Below are positions 1 to 8,261 of a stretch of DNA of 64,000 nucleotides, piece after piece. A program made the position numbers and the translations under genes. The notes beneath the pieces were generated by a model. That model worked only from the letters and a program-made list of their open reading frames with translations, was not told the DNA's origin and made no database searches. The DNA comes from Metabacillus schmidteae (lineage in GTDB: Bacteria > Bacillota > Bacilli > Bacillales > Bacillaceae). The stretch lies in assembly GCF_903166545.1 (NCBI RefSeq), contig NZ_CAESCH010000001.1, positions 3,476,001 through 3,540,000 of the forward strand. Direction: 5' to 3'. Positions within the stretch are counted from its first letter, which is position 1; each line of letters starts with the position of its first letter.

Positions 1-184
1 CATCAAAAACATTCATGCTTTTTAAATAAGAGCCATTCATTTCTAAATAAGAGCTTATTTCATCATAATCATCCGTATTTTTCGGAAAACCGTGGTCTGC
101 ATATGCATCATTAGCAAATTTAGAAAGTTCATCCTGTGGCTTAGGATGACGATATTTCATTAAATAATGATAAAAAGATTTCAT
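1..184 (-). CDS. YozE-family protein (3' end outside the window)
   Basis: The first 61 codons of a gene that runs off the left edge. The visible residues (MKSFYHYLMKYRHPKPQDEL..., then FANDAYADHGFPK and EISSYLEMNG) match the YozE SAM-like family, small helical cytoplasmic proteins of about 74 residues in Bacillus whose function is unknown to me. The ATG at 182-184 is preceded by AGGGGG eight bases upstream, which fixes the start. Only about 13 residues should be missing. It points away from bioB and shares no transcript with it. Confidence 0.85.
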   Translation of the reverse strand, partial: MKSFYHYLMKYRHPKPQDELSKFANDAYADHGFPKNTDDYDEISSYLEMNGSYLKSMNVFD

Positions 185-320
185 TCGTCATTCCCCCTGT
201 GACAATTTTGTACTATTATAGCCTGTTTATGAAAAGAAAGAAACTAATAACCATTTGTAGTATGTTATTTCAATAAAGTGTAAGTAGTTACAATGAAGTG
301 ATTATATTAACAGTATTTAT

Positions 321-371
321 GTAAAAAAATAGCTCAAGTCCTCCATTAACAATGGATTTACTTGAGCTATC
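321..371 (-). terminator. Rho-independent terminator of bioB
   Basis: An inverted repeat (ATAGCTCAAGT paired with ACTTGAGCTAT) is followed on the minus strand by a run of seven T. It lies 45 bases after the bioB stop codon. Confidence 0.8.
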
Positions 372-415
372 ATACAAGTAGATGTTTCATCAATCAAATT
401 AATTATTACCAAAGA

Positions 416-1393
416 TTACTGATATTGGAAATCAACTTCAAATCCTAAGTCCTCTAACATTTTGTGATCACTAGTACTTGCTTGCCCTTCTGTTGTTAAA
501 TAATCTCCAACAAATATTGAATTTGCTGCGAACAATCCAAGTGGTTGAAGCGATCCAAGGTTTACCTCACGTCCGCCGGAAATTCTGATTTCCTTACTTG
601 GGTTTATGAACCGAAATAGTGCTAGTACTTTTAGGCAATACATTGGATTTAATTCATTTGTTCCTTCTAGCGGAGTACCATCTATAGCATGTAAGAAATT
701 AACCGGAATAGAGTCTGCATCAAGCTCTTTCAAACTAAAAGCCATTTGAACTACATCTTGAAGAGTTTCCCTCATTCCTACAATCACTCCGGAACATGGT
801 GAAATCCCACTTTTTTTCACAATATTAATAGTGTTCAATCGGTCCTCATATGTATGCGAAGTTGTAATTTCTTTGTGATGTTCTCTTGAGGTATTAATAT
901 TGTGATTATATCGATCAACTCCAGCTTCTTTTAGCTTATCTGCTTGGTCCGGTTTTAGAATGCCCAAACAGGCACAAATTTTCAAACCATATTTTTCTTT
1001 AATCTCTTCAACAGCAGATACAACATGGTTAACCTCTTTATCAGTTGGTCCTCTACCACTTGCCACAATACAATAAGTGCCTACTTGAAGATGGTACGCT
1101 TGCTCTGCTCCCTTTAAAATTGTCTCTTTGTCCAGCATACGATATTTCTGAATAGGTGCCTTTGATATGATGGATTGGGAACAATATCCACAGTTTTCCG
1201 GACAAAATCCTGATTTTGTATTCATAATCATATTTAACTTAACTTTTTTCCCATAATAATGTCTTCTTATTTTGAATGCACCATCCAATAATTTTAACAG
1301 GTCTTCATCTGGACATTCTAAAATGGAGAGAGCCTCAATTTTTGTTAAAACTTTTCCGTTTATTACTTCATCAGCCACTAAGTCCCAATTCAT
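416..1393 (-). CDS. bioB: Biotin synthase (radical SAM)
   Basis: BioB inserts sulfur into dethiobiotin to make biotin, the last step of the pathway, in the cytoplasm. The 325-residue length is normal. The radical-SAM cluster motif CPENCGYC (Cys64, Cys68, Cys71) is intact, as is the family block YNHNINTSREH and the late RISGGREVNLG segment. The ATG start has a GAGGGGG site seven bases upstream. It is followed by its own terminator, so it is monocistronic, and no bioWAFD genes are visible nearby. A BirA-type operator overlaps the promoter region (separate entry), so biotin-dependent repression is likely. Confidence 0.95.
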   Translation of the reverse strand: MNWDLVADEVINGKVLTKIEALSILECPDEDLLKLLDGAFKIRRHYYGKKVKLNMIMNTKSGFCPENCGYCSQSIISKAPIQKYRMLDKETILKGAEQAYHLQVGTYCIVASGRGPTDKEVNHVVSAVEEIKEKYGLKICACLGILKPDQADKLKEAGVDRYNHNINTSREHHKEITTSHTYEDRLNTINIVKKSGISPCSGVIVGMRETLQDVVQMAFSLKELDADSIPVNFLHAIDGTPLEGTNELNPMYCLKVLALFRFINPSKEIRISGGREVNLGSLQPLGLFAANSIFVGDYLTTEGQASTSDHKMLEDLGFEVDFQYQ

Positions 1394-1445
1394 TAGTATT
1401 CCCCCTCTATCAGTCTACTAATTATGGTAATGAGTGGGTATATAT

Positions 1446-1476
1446 ATGTCAACTATTTTTAAAAATAAGTTTACAA
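1446..1476 (-). promoter_or_regulatory. BirA-type biotin operator upstream of bioB
   Basis: Read on the minus strand, TTGTAAAC, fifteen bases, then GTTGACAT. The known BirA site in Firmicutes is WTGTWAAC-N14/15-GTTWACAW, so there is one mismatch. The right half overlaps a TTGACA -35-like hexamer 50-60 bases before the bioB start, which suits repression by biotinyl-AMP-loaded BirA. The match is seen directly; the regulation is inferred. Confidence 0.75.
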
Positions 1477-1516
1477 AAGAAGCCCCTATTTCGGAGCTCC
1501 TAGAGTGTTTAACTAT

Positions 1517-1639
1517 TTAGTTAATATACGCTGCACCTACGATGATTAATAAGATGAAAAGTACAACGATTAATACGAAGCTGTTTCCGTAACCATACCC
1601 ACCAGCATATGGATAACCACAATCAGAATAGCAATGCAT
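1517..1639 (-). CDS. YjcZ-family sporulation peptide
   Basis: A 40-residue peptide with a Cys/Gly/Tyr-rich head ([20 protein letters not shown]) and one hydrophobic helix ending in GAAYIN. This is the typical layout of the YjcZ family of small membrane peptides found in spore-forming Bacillaceae and linked to spores. The start has GAGGAG nine bases upstream. It is monocistronic and transcribed toward bioB. The exact role is unknown. Confidence 0.85.
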   Translation of the reverse strand: MHCYSDCGYPYAGGYGYGNSFVLIVVLFILLIIVGAAYIN

Positions 1640-1751
1640 AGTGATTCACTCCTCAAAAGTTTTTAGAATTCCCTTTACATTATGCTTTAGGTAGGTTGTA
1701 TTGTATGTGCATTCGCCCATTTTCTAGGCAAAAAATATTATTCTTAAACTA

Positions 1752-1787
1752 AAATAAAACCGTGCTTAGGATACCAGCACGGTTTTC
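1752..1787 (-). terminator. Terminator after the VOC gene
   Basis: Stem AAAACCGTGC / GCACGGTTTT with an 11-base loop and flanking T-rich sequence, directly after the stop of the 1793-2170 gene. Confidence 0.8.
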
Positions 1788-1792
1788 TCACA

Positions 1793-2170
1793 TTAATTTT
1801 CAAAGAATTCTATCCATTCTTTATCAGGTCCACGGAAGAAAATATACTTTGCACCATTTGGCAATACAGTAATATCTTCAAAAATCCATTCTACATTTGC
1901 ATTCTGTAATCTCTTCTTCTCATCTTCAATGTTATCAACCTTAAATGCGATATGATGTACTTTTCCTTCATCAGGTAGGTTCGGATTATACCCTTCAATT
2001 AATTCGACTATGATTTGGTTATCCACTCCTAGGAATGCCAATTTCATTTTTCCATCTGTATGTATAAACCTATCTAAAAGTTTTAAGCCAACCACCTCTT
2101 GATAAAAAGTAATTGATCGATCGATATCAGCTATTTGAATCCCTACATGTTCGAAACCTAAAACAGCCAC
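1793..2170 (-). CDS. VOC (glyoxalase/bleomycin-resistance fold) family enzyme
   Basis: A 125-residue single-domain vicinal-oxygen-chelate protein made of two beta-alpha-beta-beta-beta repeats. Candidate metal ligands are visible at the family positions: His8 (FEHVGI), Glu56 (IVELIE), His73 (HHIAF) and Glu121 (WIEFFE), the pattern of lactoylglutathione-lyase-like enzymes. The substrate cannot be read from sequence. I start at the GTG at 2168-2170 because AGGGAG sits eight bases upstream and the family begins about there; another GTG three codons earlier is too close to that site. Monocistronic, with a terminator on each side. Confidence 0.8.
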   Translation of the reverse strand: MAVLGFEHVGIQIADIDRSITFYQEVVGLKLLDRFIHTDGKMKLAFLGVDNQIIVELIEGYNPNLPDEGKVHHIAFKVDNIEDEKKRLQNANVEWIFEDITVLPNGAKYIFFRGPDKEWIEFFEN

Positions 2171-2232
2171 GAAGTCCACTCCCTTTCTTGAAATATATTC
2201 TAATTCTATTTAATGTAGATTTGTGTGTCTAT

Positions 2233-2260
2233 ATAAAAAAAGGCTGAATTTCAGCCTTTC
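2233..2260 (-). terminator. Terminator of msrAB
   Basis: Stem AAGGCTGA / TCAGCCTT with a three-base loop, followed on the minus strand by a T run. It ends just after the msrAB stop codon. Confidence 0.8.
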
Positions 2261-2263
2261 ACA

Positions 2264-3220
2264 TTATTTTTCAAATAAAGGAATATATTTTCCATAACCT
2301 TCATTTTCCAAATCCCTCTTTGGAATAAATTTTAATGCTGCAGAATTAATACAATATCTTAACCTACTTGGTCCAGGCCCATCATCAAATACATGACCCA
2401 GATGTGAATCAGCCGTTTTACTTCTCACTTCAGTTCTAACCATACCATGAGAAGTATCTAGCTTTTCAACTACTTCATAATCTTGAAGAGGCTTAGTAAA
2501 GCTTGGCCATCCACATCCTGCGTCATATTTATCCTTTGAACTGAATAAGGGTTTTCCAGAAACAATATCAACATATATGCCGTCTTCATCATGATTCCAA
2601 AATTCATTGTGAAATGGCGGCTCTGTCCCATTATTTTGAGTGACCTCGTACTGCATTGGTGTTAAAGAAGATTTTAGATAATCTTTATCTTGCCAATGTT
2701 GTTCAATAAAACGATCTCGTCCAGAACCGGTCCGATATTGCTTATACCGACCTGTACTTTTTTTATAAAAATCCTGATGATATTCTTCAGCAGGATAAAA
2801 AGGCTTTGCTTCACGAATTTCAGTTACAATCGGTTTAGAAAACCTGTTACTTTTTTCGAGACTTTCTTTAGATTGATCAGCAAGTTTCTTCTGCTCTTCG
2901 GAGTGATAAAAAATAGCCGTTCGATATGATTCCCCGCGATCATAAAATTGACCGCCTTCATCAGTCGGATCAATTTGTTGCCAAAACAATTCCAATAACT
3001 TTTCATACGGAAAAATATCAGGATTAAATGTTATTTGTACAGCTTCTAAGTGTCCAGTTGTATTTGAACAAACTTCTTCATATGTAGGATTTTCTTTTTC
3101 TCCACCTGTATAACCCGATATCACGCTCTCAATACCTGGTAATTCATCAAAAGGTTGGACCATACACCAGAAACATCCTCCTGCAAAAGTAGCTAATTCT
3201 AAATTATGATTATTGCTCAT
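2264..3220 (-). CDS. msrAB: Bifunctional peptide-methionine sulfoxide reductase MsrA-MsrB
   Basis: A natural fusion that repairs both diastereomers of methionine sulfoxide. The N-terminal MsrA domain (about residues 8-160) carries the GGCFWC active site with Cys16. The C-terminal MsrB domain (about 180-310) has GCGWPSF and the catalytic Cys290 in [11 protein letters not shown]; it lacks the CxxC zinc pairs found in many MsrB proteins. I use the ATG at 3220 because AAGGTGA lies eight bases before it; a GTG four codons upstream has a poorer site. It is divergent from a MarR regulator, which might control it, although that regulator has no cysteine. Confidence 0.93.
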   Translation of the reverse strand: MSNNHNLELATFAGGCFWCMVQPFDELPGIESVISGYTGGEKENPTYEEVCSNTTGHLEAVQITFNPDIFPYEKLLELFWQQIDPTDEGGQFYDRGESYRTAIFYHSEEQKKLADQSKESLEKSNRFSKPIVTEIREAKPFYPAEEYHQDFYKKSTGRYKQYRTGSGRDRFIEQHWQDKDYLKSSLTPMQYEVTQNNGTEPPFHNEFWNHDEDGIYVDIVSGKPLFSSKDKYDAGCGWPSFTKPLQDYEVVEKLDTSHGMVRTEVRSKTADSHLGHVFDDGPGPSRLRYCINSAALKFIPKRDLENEGYGKYIPLFEK

Positions 3221-3398
3221 TGATTCAATCACCTTACCTTCTTATTAGCTATTTATTTATATTATATAGCATGGATTGTTTTTTAGAAAAGTAAACTGCT
3301 TTATTATAAAGTATCTTGTTTGTGATATCCCTTGACACATCCACTGAACTTCCTTAGTCTAAATAAAAGGATAATATGATTGTACGGAGGAAAAAGGT

Positions 3399-3821
3399 TT
3401 GAATAATCGTCAAGAAAAAATGTATGAAATGGAAGCTTTAATGCGAAATGTATATAGAAAATTACGTCAAGAAATGAATCTTGTTTATGATAACGAAATG
3501 TCAAGAAACGAGTTTTTTATATTAAAGACTTTGTATGAACAAGGCCCAAAAAAGTCTTCCGATCTATCTAAAATGTTAAATGTCTCTGCATCTCATATTA
3601 CAGCCATAACAGACTCTCTAATTGAAAAAAAATGGATTGACCGTGTTCGCTCTGTTCAAGATCGTAGAATTGTAGATATTCACCTTACTGAAAACGGAAA
3701 AAACACACTTCTAATGTTTGAAAAGAAAAAAACAGATTTTTTATTAGATAAATTTAATGAGTTTAGCGAGGAAGATATAAAGAATTTTATTATTTTGTTT
3801 AACAAACTATTAAAAGCTTAA
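3399..3821 (+). CDS. MarR-family transcriptional regulator
   Basis: A 140-residue winged-helix repressor-type protein. The wHTH spans roughly residues 35-105 (LKTLYEQGPKKSSDLSKML, then SASHITAITDSLIEK and the wing DRRIVDIHLTENG), with helical dimerisation segments at both ends. Translation probably starts at TTG 3399, eight bases after GGAGG at 3386-3390. It contains no cysteine, so it is not a thiol-oxidation sensor of the OhrR type. It is divergent from msrAB and followed by a good terminator. The target genes are not known; msrAB and autoregulation are the local candidates. Confidence 0.88.
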   Translation: MNNRQEKMYEMEALMRNVYRKLRQEMNLVYDNEMSRNEFFILKTLYEQGPKKSSDLSKMLNVSASHITAITDSLIEKKWIDRVRSVQDRRIVDIHLTENGKNTLLMFEKKKTDFLLDKFNEFSEEDIKNFIILFNKLLKA

Positions 3822-3831
3822 ACTTTCGTGG

Positions 3832-3862
3832 TAAGGATGACTTTTATGGTCATCCTTTTTAA
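3832..3862 (+). terminator. Terminator of the marR-type gene
   Basis: Stem AAGGATGAC / GTCATCCTT with a 7-base loop and a T6 tail just after the regulator stop codon. Confidence 0.85.
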
Positions 3863-3997
3863 GTTAATTTTCATTAATTTAATAATGAGTAACACTATCA
3901 CTTTTCACATCGAAAACGCAGCTACAAAATAGTTTTTCTTACATAAAATAACCACAAATGTGAAAAATAAAAAAAATCACATAGGAGGTTATGGTTT

Positions 3998-4243
3998 ATG
4001 TCATCACCATATTTATGTCCTAATTGCAAAACGAATCGAACAAGATTTAATATTATTGAACAACAAGTTAAATCTGTAAAATTAAATCCCCAAACCGGAG
4101 ATGTTTTGGAAGAAATCGATCAATCCGCATTAGACCCATTTCACCTCTCATATAAAGGACCAGATTATCGGATTCAATGCGGAACTTGTGGCTTAATTGA
4201 GGATGAAATCTCTTTTATAAAACGAGCGCAAATCAATCAATAA
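3998..4243 (+). CDS. Small zinc-ribbon protein of unknown function
   Basis: An 81-residue protein with two CxxC knuckles, CPNC near the N-terminus and CGTC near residue 62, so it probably binds one zinc. Between the knuckles lies an acidic stretch (TGDVLEEIDQ) and the segment SLDPF-like HLSYKGPDYRIQ. AGGAGG sits nine bases before the ATG. It is monocistronic with its own terminator. I recognise the general form from Bacillus genomes but know of no assigned function. Confidence 0.75.
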   Translation: MSSPYLCPNCKTNRTRFNIIEQQVKSVKLNPQTGDVLEEIDQSALDPFHLSYKGPDYRIQCGTCGLIEDEISFIKRAQINQ

Positions 4244-4250
4244 ACAAAGT

Positions 4251-4299
4251 TAGAGGTTGTAGAGAAAATAATTGATTCTTCTCTCTACCTCTTTTTTTT
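4251..4299 (+). terminator. Terminator of the zinc-ribbon gene
   Basis: AGAGGT and TAGAGA pair with TCTCTACCTCT across a short loop; eight T follow on the plus strand. Confidence 0.8.
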
Positions 4300-4433
4300 C
4301 ATTCACTATTTTGTGTTGTATTAAAAAACATCTTATCTTTGCTTTTATTCTTTTTATTTTGGCTTTTCTCTTTACCCTTTCCCATTTTTCCATCTGACTC
4401 ATAACTTAATTTTTCATTTTTCAATATTCTCAT
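4299..4433 (-). CDS. Candidate small, highly basic peptide
   Basis: An open frame of 44 codons, rich in Lys, Asn, Ser and Gly (MGKGKEKSQNKKNKSKDKMF in its second half), the composition of many small spore or nucleic-acid-associated peptides. The purine tract AGAAAGGA touches the first ATG, so the TTG three codons in (4422-4424), with eight bases of spacing, may be the true start. No family is recognised. It faces the 3998-4243 gene and shares its terminator hairpin. It fills an otherwise empty stretch but may be chance. Confidence 0.35.
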   Translation of the reverse strand: MRILKNEKLSYESDGKMGKGKEKSQNKKNKSKDKMFFNTTQNSE

Positions 4434-4735
4434 CCTTTCTTTATCAATTACAATATCCTCATTTTTACCGGACAAGATAAAATATATGTAATTTTTAATA
4501 TAAAACCATATACAAGACTTCAGACTGAGAGATGATTTACATAAAGGACTAATTTTCCTAATTTCACACTATTTTTTTGTAAAAAATATTAATAAATTTT
4601 TAATCTATTTTGAATTTATTAAGATACTGTTCAGTTTTTGTAAAATCAGTATACATGCCCAAATTTTCCATTATTATTAGATTGAGCCAGCTGGTTCAAG
4701 ATAATCATTATTCGTTACATGGGAGGAATCTTAAA
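4434..4735. other. AT-rich intergenic stretch, little recognised
   Basis: About 300 bases of AT-rich sequence ahead of the lipoprotein gene. The only thing I can point to is an imperfect Fur-like element, AGATAATCATTATTC at 4699-4713, with three mismatches to the 7-1-7 Fur consensus. No gene on either strand has a ribosome site. Confidence 0.4.
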
Positions 4736-4909
4736 ATGAAGAAGAGCTTATTATTAAAAATTGGAGCATCATTACTTGTTGTATTTTTAATGGCTGCATG
4801 TAACAACACAGATGATACTGAACAGGAAGAAACAAATGTAGAAGAAACAGAAGAAGGAACTGAGGAAGAAACCACTGAAGAAACAGAAACTGAAGAAGAA
4901 GGATCTTAA
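4736..4909 (+). CDS. Small acidic Glu/Thr-rich lipoprotein
   Basis: A 57-residue precursor with a clean type II signal peptide (MKKSLLLKIGASLLVVFLMAAC) whose lipobox Cys22 would be lipidated. The mature part is about 35 residues, nearly all Glu, Thr and Asn, and has no fold one could name. The start at 4736 is set by GGGAGGA upstream; the frame is open further up but without a ribosome site. Exported to the outer face of the membrane. Function unknown; such acidic tails could bind cations. Confidence 0.75.
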   Translation: MKKSLLLKIGASLLVVFLMAACNNTDDTEQEETNVEETEEGTEEETTEETETEEEGS

Positions 4910-4922
4910 GATAAATATAAAA

Positions 4923-4953
4923 AACTGAGAGGTTTTCATCCTCTCAGTTTTTA
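4923..4953. terminator. Bidirectional terminator
   Basis: Stem AACTGAGAGG / CCTCTCAGTT with a 7-base loop and T-rich flanks on both strands, lying between the convergent genes ending at 4909 and 4957. Confidence 0.85.
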
Positions 4954-4956
4954 CTC

Positions 4957-5145
4957 TTATGATTTTGATTTTTCATCTTTTATATGCCATAAATAAAATG
5001 CAACACTAAGACACATCGTACTATATGCAAGATTTAAATATACTTCATCCATATTCTCAGCAACAAGTTTCTGCCACGCTATTCCACCAAAAATGAGCGA
5101 AACAAGAATTGCAACAAGTGCCAATACCATGAATTTATTTTTCAT
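4957..5145 (-). CDS. Small two-helix membrane protein
   Basis: A 62-residue protein with two predicted transmembrane helices (about residues 5-25 and 36-53) and a charged tail KDEKSKS. GAGGGGG lies eight to nine bases before the ATG. It is the third gene in line after the zinc-ribbon anchor and the HtrA-like protease, 45 bases downstream, and a terminator follows, so it may be co-transcribed with them. No family is recognised. Confidence 0.6.
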   Translation of the reverse strand: MKNKFMVLALVAILVSLIFGGIAWQKLVAENMDEVYLNLAYSTMCLSVAFYLWHIKDEKSKS

Positions 5146-5190
5146 AAATGGAACCCCCTCTTGTTACTTTATTTATCTATTGCATTCTGA

Positions 5191-6312
5191 CTAATCAAGA
5201 TATTCCTTAGAAATAATTTTAGCTTGGTCATTTTCATAAGCTACAACGTAATTTACTTTTTTAGAAGTGTTTTTTTGTCCATTTCCTGTTTTTTCCACAA
5301 TCGATAACACTGTTTCTACAAGAATTTTATCTTCATTCTTAGTAGTCTTAAGTTCTTCAACCTTAATTGATATAATATTCAAATAGTCGTTTCTAAATGA
5401 TTGAAAATCAGTGTTTGTTTGCCAATTACTTCCCAATAGTGAATATGCTGTCACAAAATCCTTATAATTTAAACTATCAATATAATAGCTGACAAGATAA
5501 TCCGCTGTCTCAATTATTTTATTTTCATCGATTTCTTCAACTTCGTCAACTGCTTCTACAATCGGTAAGTTTTTCATAGGAGTTTCTGACCAGCTATTAA
5601 CTAATGGCAGTACAGTTCCAATAGGAAGGCTAAATCCGATGCTTCCTTGTTCAATTCTTGCCGAATTAATTCCCACGACACTACCTGTTTTCCGATCAAT
5701 TAAAGGTCCGCCACTATTCCCTGGAGCAATCGGAGCAGATATTTGATAGACATTATCATACTTATACGGTTCTACGTCCAGTTCTCTGTCGGTCCCACTA
5801 ATAATTCCAGTTGTTACAGTATTTTGAAATCCTAAGGGACTTCCCAAAGCTAAAATTTCATCACCTAATTCGAGTGTTGTATTTGGTGACAGCTTTAATG
5901 GTTCAATATTCTCTAAGCCTTTAACTCTTACAACAGCAACATCTGTTTCAGTACTAATCCCAATAATTTCTCCATCATATCCCATCGCATCAGTTGTCCG
6001 AATTTTCACCTGTTTTGCACCACTTATTACATGTGCGTTTGTGATAATGTCTCCTTTGTTATTATAAAGAAAGCCAGAACCGACTGTTCCATCCTCTAAT
6101 TCAACCATCACGACTTTTTTTTGTGCTTCTCGAATGATTTCTTTTAACTCAAGTGGGGGGTGGTACTTATTTACATCATTGTTTTGTTTTAAAATCATTG
6201 AATCTGAGTAAACTTGTTTTGCGGTAAATTCCTTAATGTAAAAAAAGCCTACACCACCCGCAATCCAAACTAGAAGGGATACTATGATACTACCTATTAT
6301 TCTTTTCTTCAT
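5191..6312 (-). CDS. Membrane-anchored trypsin-like serine protease (HtrA/S1C type) with extra C-terminal domain
   Basis: A 373-residue protein with one N-terminal membrane helix (about 5-27) and a chymotrypsin-fold protease domain (about 60-245) facing outward. The catalytic triad is complete: His94 in TNAHVIS, Asp124 in TETDVAV and Ser200 in GNSGGPL. No PDZ domain follows, unlike DegP/HtrA. Instead, residues from about 265 form a separate region (ADYLVSYYIDSLNYKDF...) resembling an NTF2-like or DUF-type extracellular domain. It starts three bases after the zinc-ribbon gene and is surely co-transcribed with it. The substrate is unknown; surface quality control or signalling is inferred. Confidence 0.85.
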   Translation of the reverse strand: MKKRIIGSIIVSLLVWIAGGVGFFYIKEFTAKQVYSDSMILKQNNDVNKYHPPLELKEIIREAQKKVVMVELEDGTVGSGFLYNNKGDIITNAHVISGAKQVKIRTTDAMGYDGEIIGISTETDVAVVRVKGLENIEPLKLSPNTTLELGDEILALGSPLGFQNTVTTGIISGTDRELDVEPYKYDNVYQISAPIAPGNSGGPLIDRKTGSVVGINSARIEQGSIGFSLPIGTVLPLVNSWSETPMKNLPIVEAVDEVEEIDENKIIETADYLVSYYIDSLNYKDFVTAYSLLGSNWQTNTDFQSFRNDYLNIISIKVEELKTTKNEDKILVETVLSIVEKTGNGQKNTSKKVNYVVAYENDQAKIISKEYLD

Positions 6313-6315
6313 AAA

Positions 6316-7476
6316 TTATCCTTTCTTCTCTTCTAAAAGCCATGATATATTCGTAACCTCAACCATTACCTTTTCTTTCGTTGAATATGAAATATGCTCA
6401 AATTCACCTGCTTGACCAGGCTGTAACTTATTTGGAAAAACATTTGTCTTGCCTTCTTCTAGTACAGAACCTTTTTCACTTAAAACTCGAAATTCAATTA
6501 CTATTGAATGAACACTTTGCGTACCATTGTTTTTTACAGATCCTTTAATATAGGCATCACCATATTTATCAACGTTAACTTTTGTCTCTACTAATTCTAC
6601 AGCTTTAGTGAGGTTCATCTGTTCTTCCTTTTTGGCAACTTGTATTGCCTTGTTAATTCTCTCTTGCTCTGCTACCTCAAATGCTGTCTTTTCGCCGTTA
6701 ATTCGATCCTTTAAAGATAATAATTTTTCATTATTAACTACATATTGCAGTGCGTCCTCAACAGAATTTATTGCCTTATTAAAGTGCTTTTGTTCCAGAT
6801 AACTTTCTGCTTCAGAAGCACTTATACTAACCATTTTTTTATAAATTTGCTGTTTTATTTCTGAAGCTTCCTGGACTTCCAAAGAATAAAGTGTAGACAG
6901 CTTAGCTGCTAGTTCGTCAATTGTCGTTAATTGATTAATTTCTTCTTTCATAGCACCGACCTTAACACTCGTTTCAACCTGGTCAATTTCATAGGTCAGT
7001 TTCACAAACAATGGTGAAGTTGTTGTATCAACTTGTCTTTTAATTGTGTTAAGTTCTTTTTGAGCGTCTTCAAACTGTTCATTTAATATTTTTTGTTCAA
7101 CATCATTTAGATCTTGATTTAAGTCGATAACAGATTCAACGATTTCTTTTTCTTTCTTCAGAACACTGTAATCACTACGGTATGAAAGGCCGGTATTAAT
7201 CAATGATAAGGCCTTATTATATTCTCCACTTAATGCAGCATTTTCAGCTTTCTCTTGGAAATTTAAAACTTTGGCATTTACCTTTGACTCATATGTATGT
7301 GTCAAAAATAACCCTGAGGAAACAAGTAGTACACTTAAACATGGGGTTAAATAAACAAGTATTTTCTTTTTTTTATATGAAGATGGATGAAGTTGTTCTT
7401 CCAGTTCTTTTCCACAATTTGAACAATAATTCGCAGTCTTTACGACAATATTCGCTCCACAGTTAGTACAGAACAT
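6316..7476 (-). CDS. Zinc-ribbon, membrane-anchored protein with coiled-coil region and FxLYD domain
   Basis: A 386-residue protein. An N-terminal zinc ribbon (Cys3, Cys6, Cys18, Cys21) should lie in the cytoplasm, followed by a membrane helix at about 39-60. A long helical, TPR-like or coiled-coil outer region runs from about 65 to 280, and a C-terminal beta domain of the FxLYD kind runs from about 295 to 383 (GDAYIKGSVKNNG, then FRVLSEKG). This layout resembles YvbJ/TcaA-like zinc-ribbon membrane proteins, but I cannot assign it to one. It is the first gene of the set with the downstream protease and likely works with it at the cell surface. Confidence 0.75.
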   Translation of the reverse strand: MFCTNCGANIVVKTANYCSNCGKELEEQLHPSSYKKKKILVYLTPCLSVLLVSSGLFLTHTYESKVNAKVLNFQEKAENAALSGEYNKALSLINTGLSYRSDYSVLKKEKEIVESVIDLNQDLNDVEQKILNEQFEDAQKELNTIKRQVDTTTSPLFVKLTYEIDQVETSVKVGAMKEEINQLTTIDELAAKLSTLYSLEVQEASEIKQQIYKKMVSISASEAESYLEQKHFNKAINSVEDALQYVVNNEKLLSLKDRINGEKTAFEVAEQERINKAIQVAKKEEQMNLTKAVELVETKVNVDKYGDAYIKGSVKNNGTQSVHSIVIEFRVLSEKGSVLEEGKTNVFPNKLQPGQAGEFEHISYSTKEKVMVEVTNISWLLEEKKG

Positions 7477-7639
7477 TACGCTCCTCCTCTCTATTAAATA
7501 AGGGAACAGAGCCTCTTTTTTAATTGTAGAGACTTTTAATCTAAAACTCTATCAATTAACTTCGACATTCTATCCCTAATAGTATACATGTTTCACTGTG
7601 ATCATTCTAGACTTACACAGCAGGGTAATTTGAACCATT

Positions 7640-7677
7640 TTTTGTAAAAAGCAAAGGTCTAACATATGTTAGACCTT
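7640..7677 (-). terminator. Terminator of ypmR-ypmS
   Basis: A perfect 24-base palindrome (AAGGTCTAACAT and its complement) overlaps the ypmS stop codon and is followed on the minus strand by a T-rich stretch. Confidence 0.7.
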
Positions 7678-8257
7678 AAGGTAATGGAACATATAATGTG
7701 AAGGTTATATCATCTTTCGCAAGATTGAATGATTCCGCTCGGGCACTTAAGCCATTTTTCAAATTCAGTTCATTTAAGTGAATATCTATAAGTTTTTCAC
7801 TTGAGTCTATGACAACATATTCCGGAAGATCATAGTTAGTACTCATATACTTTAATACATATGATACCGGGAGTTTTAATTGGCCTATAGCTAATTCATT
7901 TACAAGCAATTGCACATTTCCATCTTCTTTAACTTTCGGTTCAAGAATTAGTTTCATATCAATTTCCTTGTTAAAAGCCTTAATAACACCATAGACATTT
8001 ACATTATCTTCTAATTCTACATAATACTTTAAGTTTTCTTGGTCAGTTTCTTGCTCCAGATAATGATTCACTAATTTAGTCAACGTACTTTTTTCAGTAC
8101 GAATTAAGAAAGGGACTGTTCCTTGTCCATCAAGTTGTGATGTTTTATTATTTTCTGGAGGTTGTTCAACTGGCATAAATAAAAGGGAGATAATAAAAAT
8201 CAAAAAAAGCAAATTAATACCAGCAAGTACAAGAAACAACATCTTCCATTTTTTCAT
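7676..8257 (-). CDS. ypmS: YpmS-family membrane-anchored protein
   Basis: About 193 residues: one N-terminal membrane helix (MKKWKMLFLVLAGINLLFLI...) and an extracellular region with the family-typical stretches PFLIRTEKSTLTKLVNHYL and DITFTLYVPLP. It follows ypmR by four bases, the same order as in B. subtilis, and the pair is conserved across Bacillus. Function is not established; partnership with the lipase-like YpmR is inferred. I start at the ATG at 8257 because the protein then begins at the membrane helix like its relatives; GTG and ATG codons seven and four positions upstream overlap ypmR. Confidence 0.85.
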   Translation of the reverse strand: MKKWKMLFLVLAGINLLFLIFIISLLFMPVEQPPENNKTSQLDGQGTVPFLIRTEKSTLTKLVNHYLEQETDQENLKYYVELEDNVNVYGVIKAFNKEIDMKLILEPKVKEDGNVQLLVNELAIGQLKLPVSYVLKYMSTNYDLPEYVVIDSSEKLIDIHLNELNLKNGLSARAESFNLAKDDITFTLYVPLP

Positions 8258-8261
8258 TAAA

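Noticed and set aside
1480..1515. Hairpin between bioB and the YjcZ gene
   Set aside because: The pairing (AGCCCC with GGAGCT-type bases) is too short to support a terminator.
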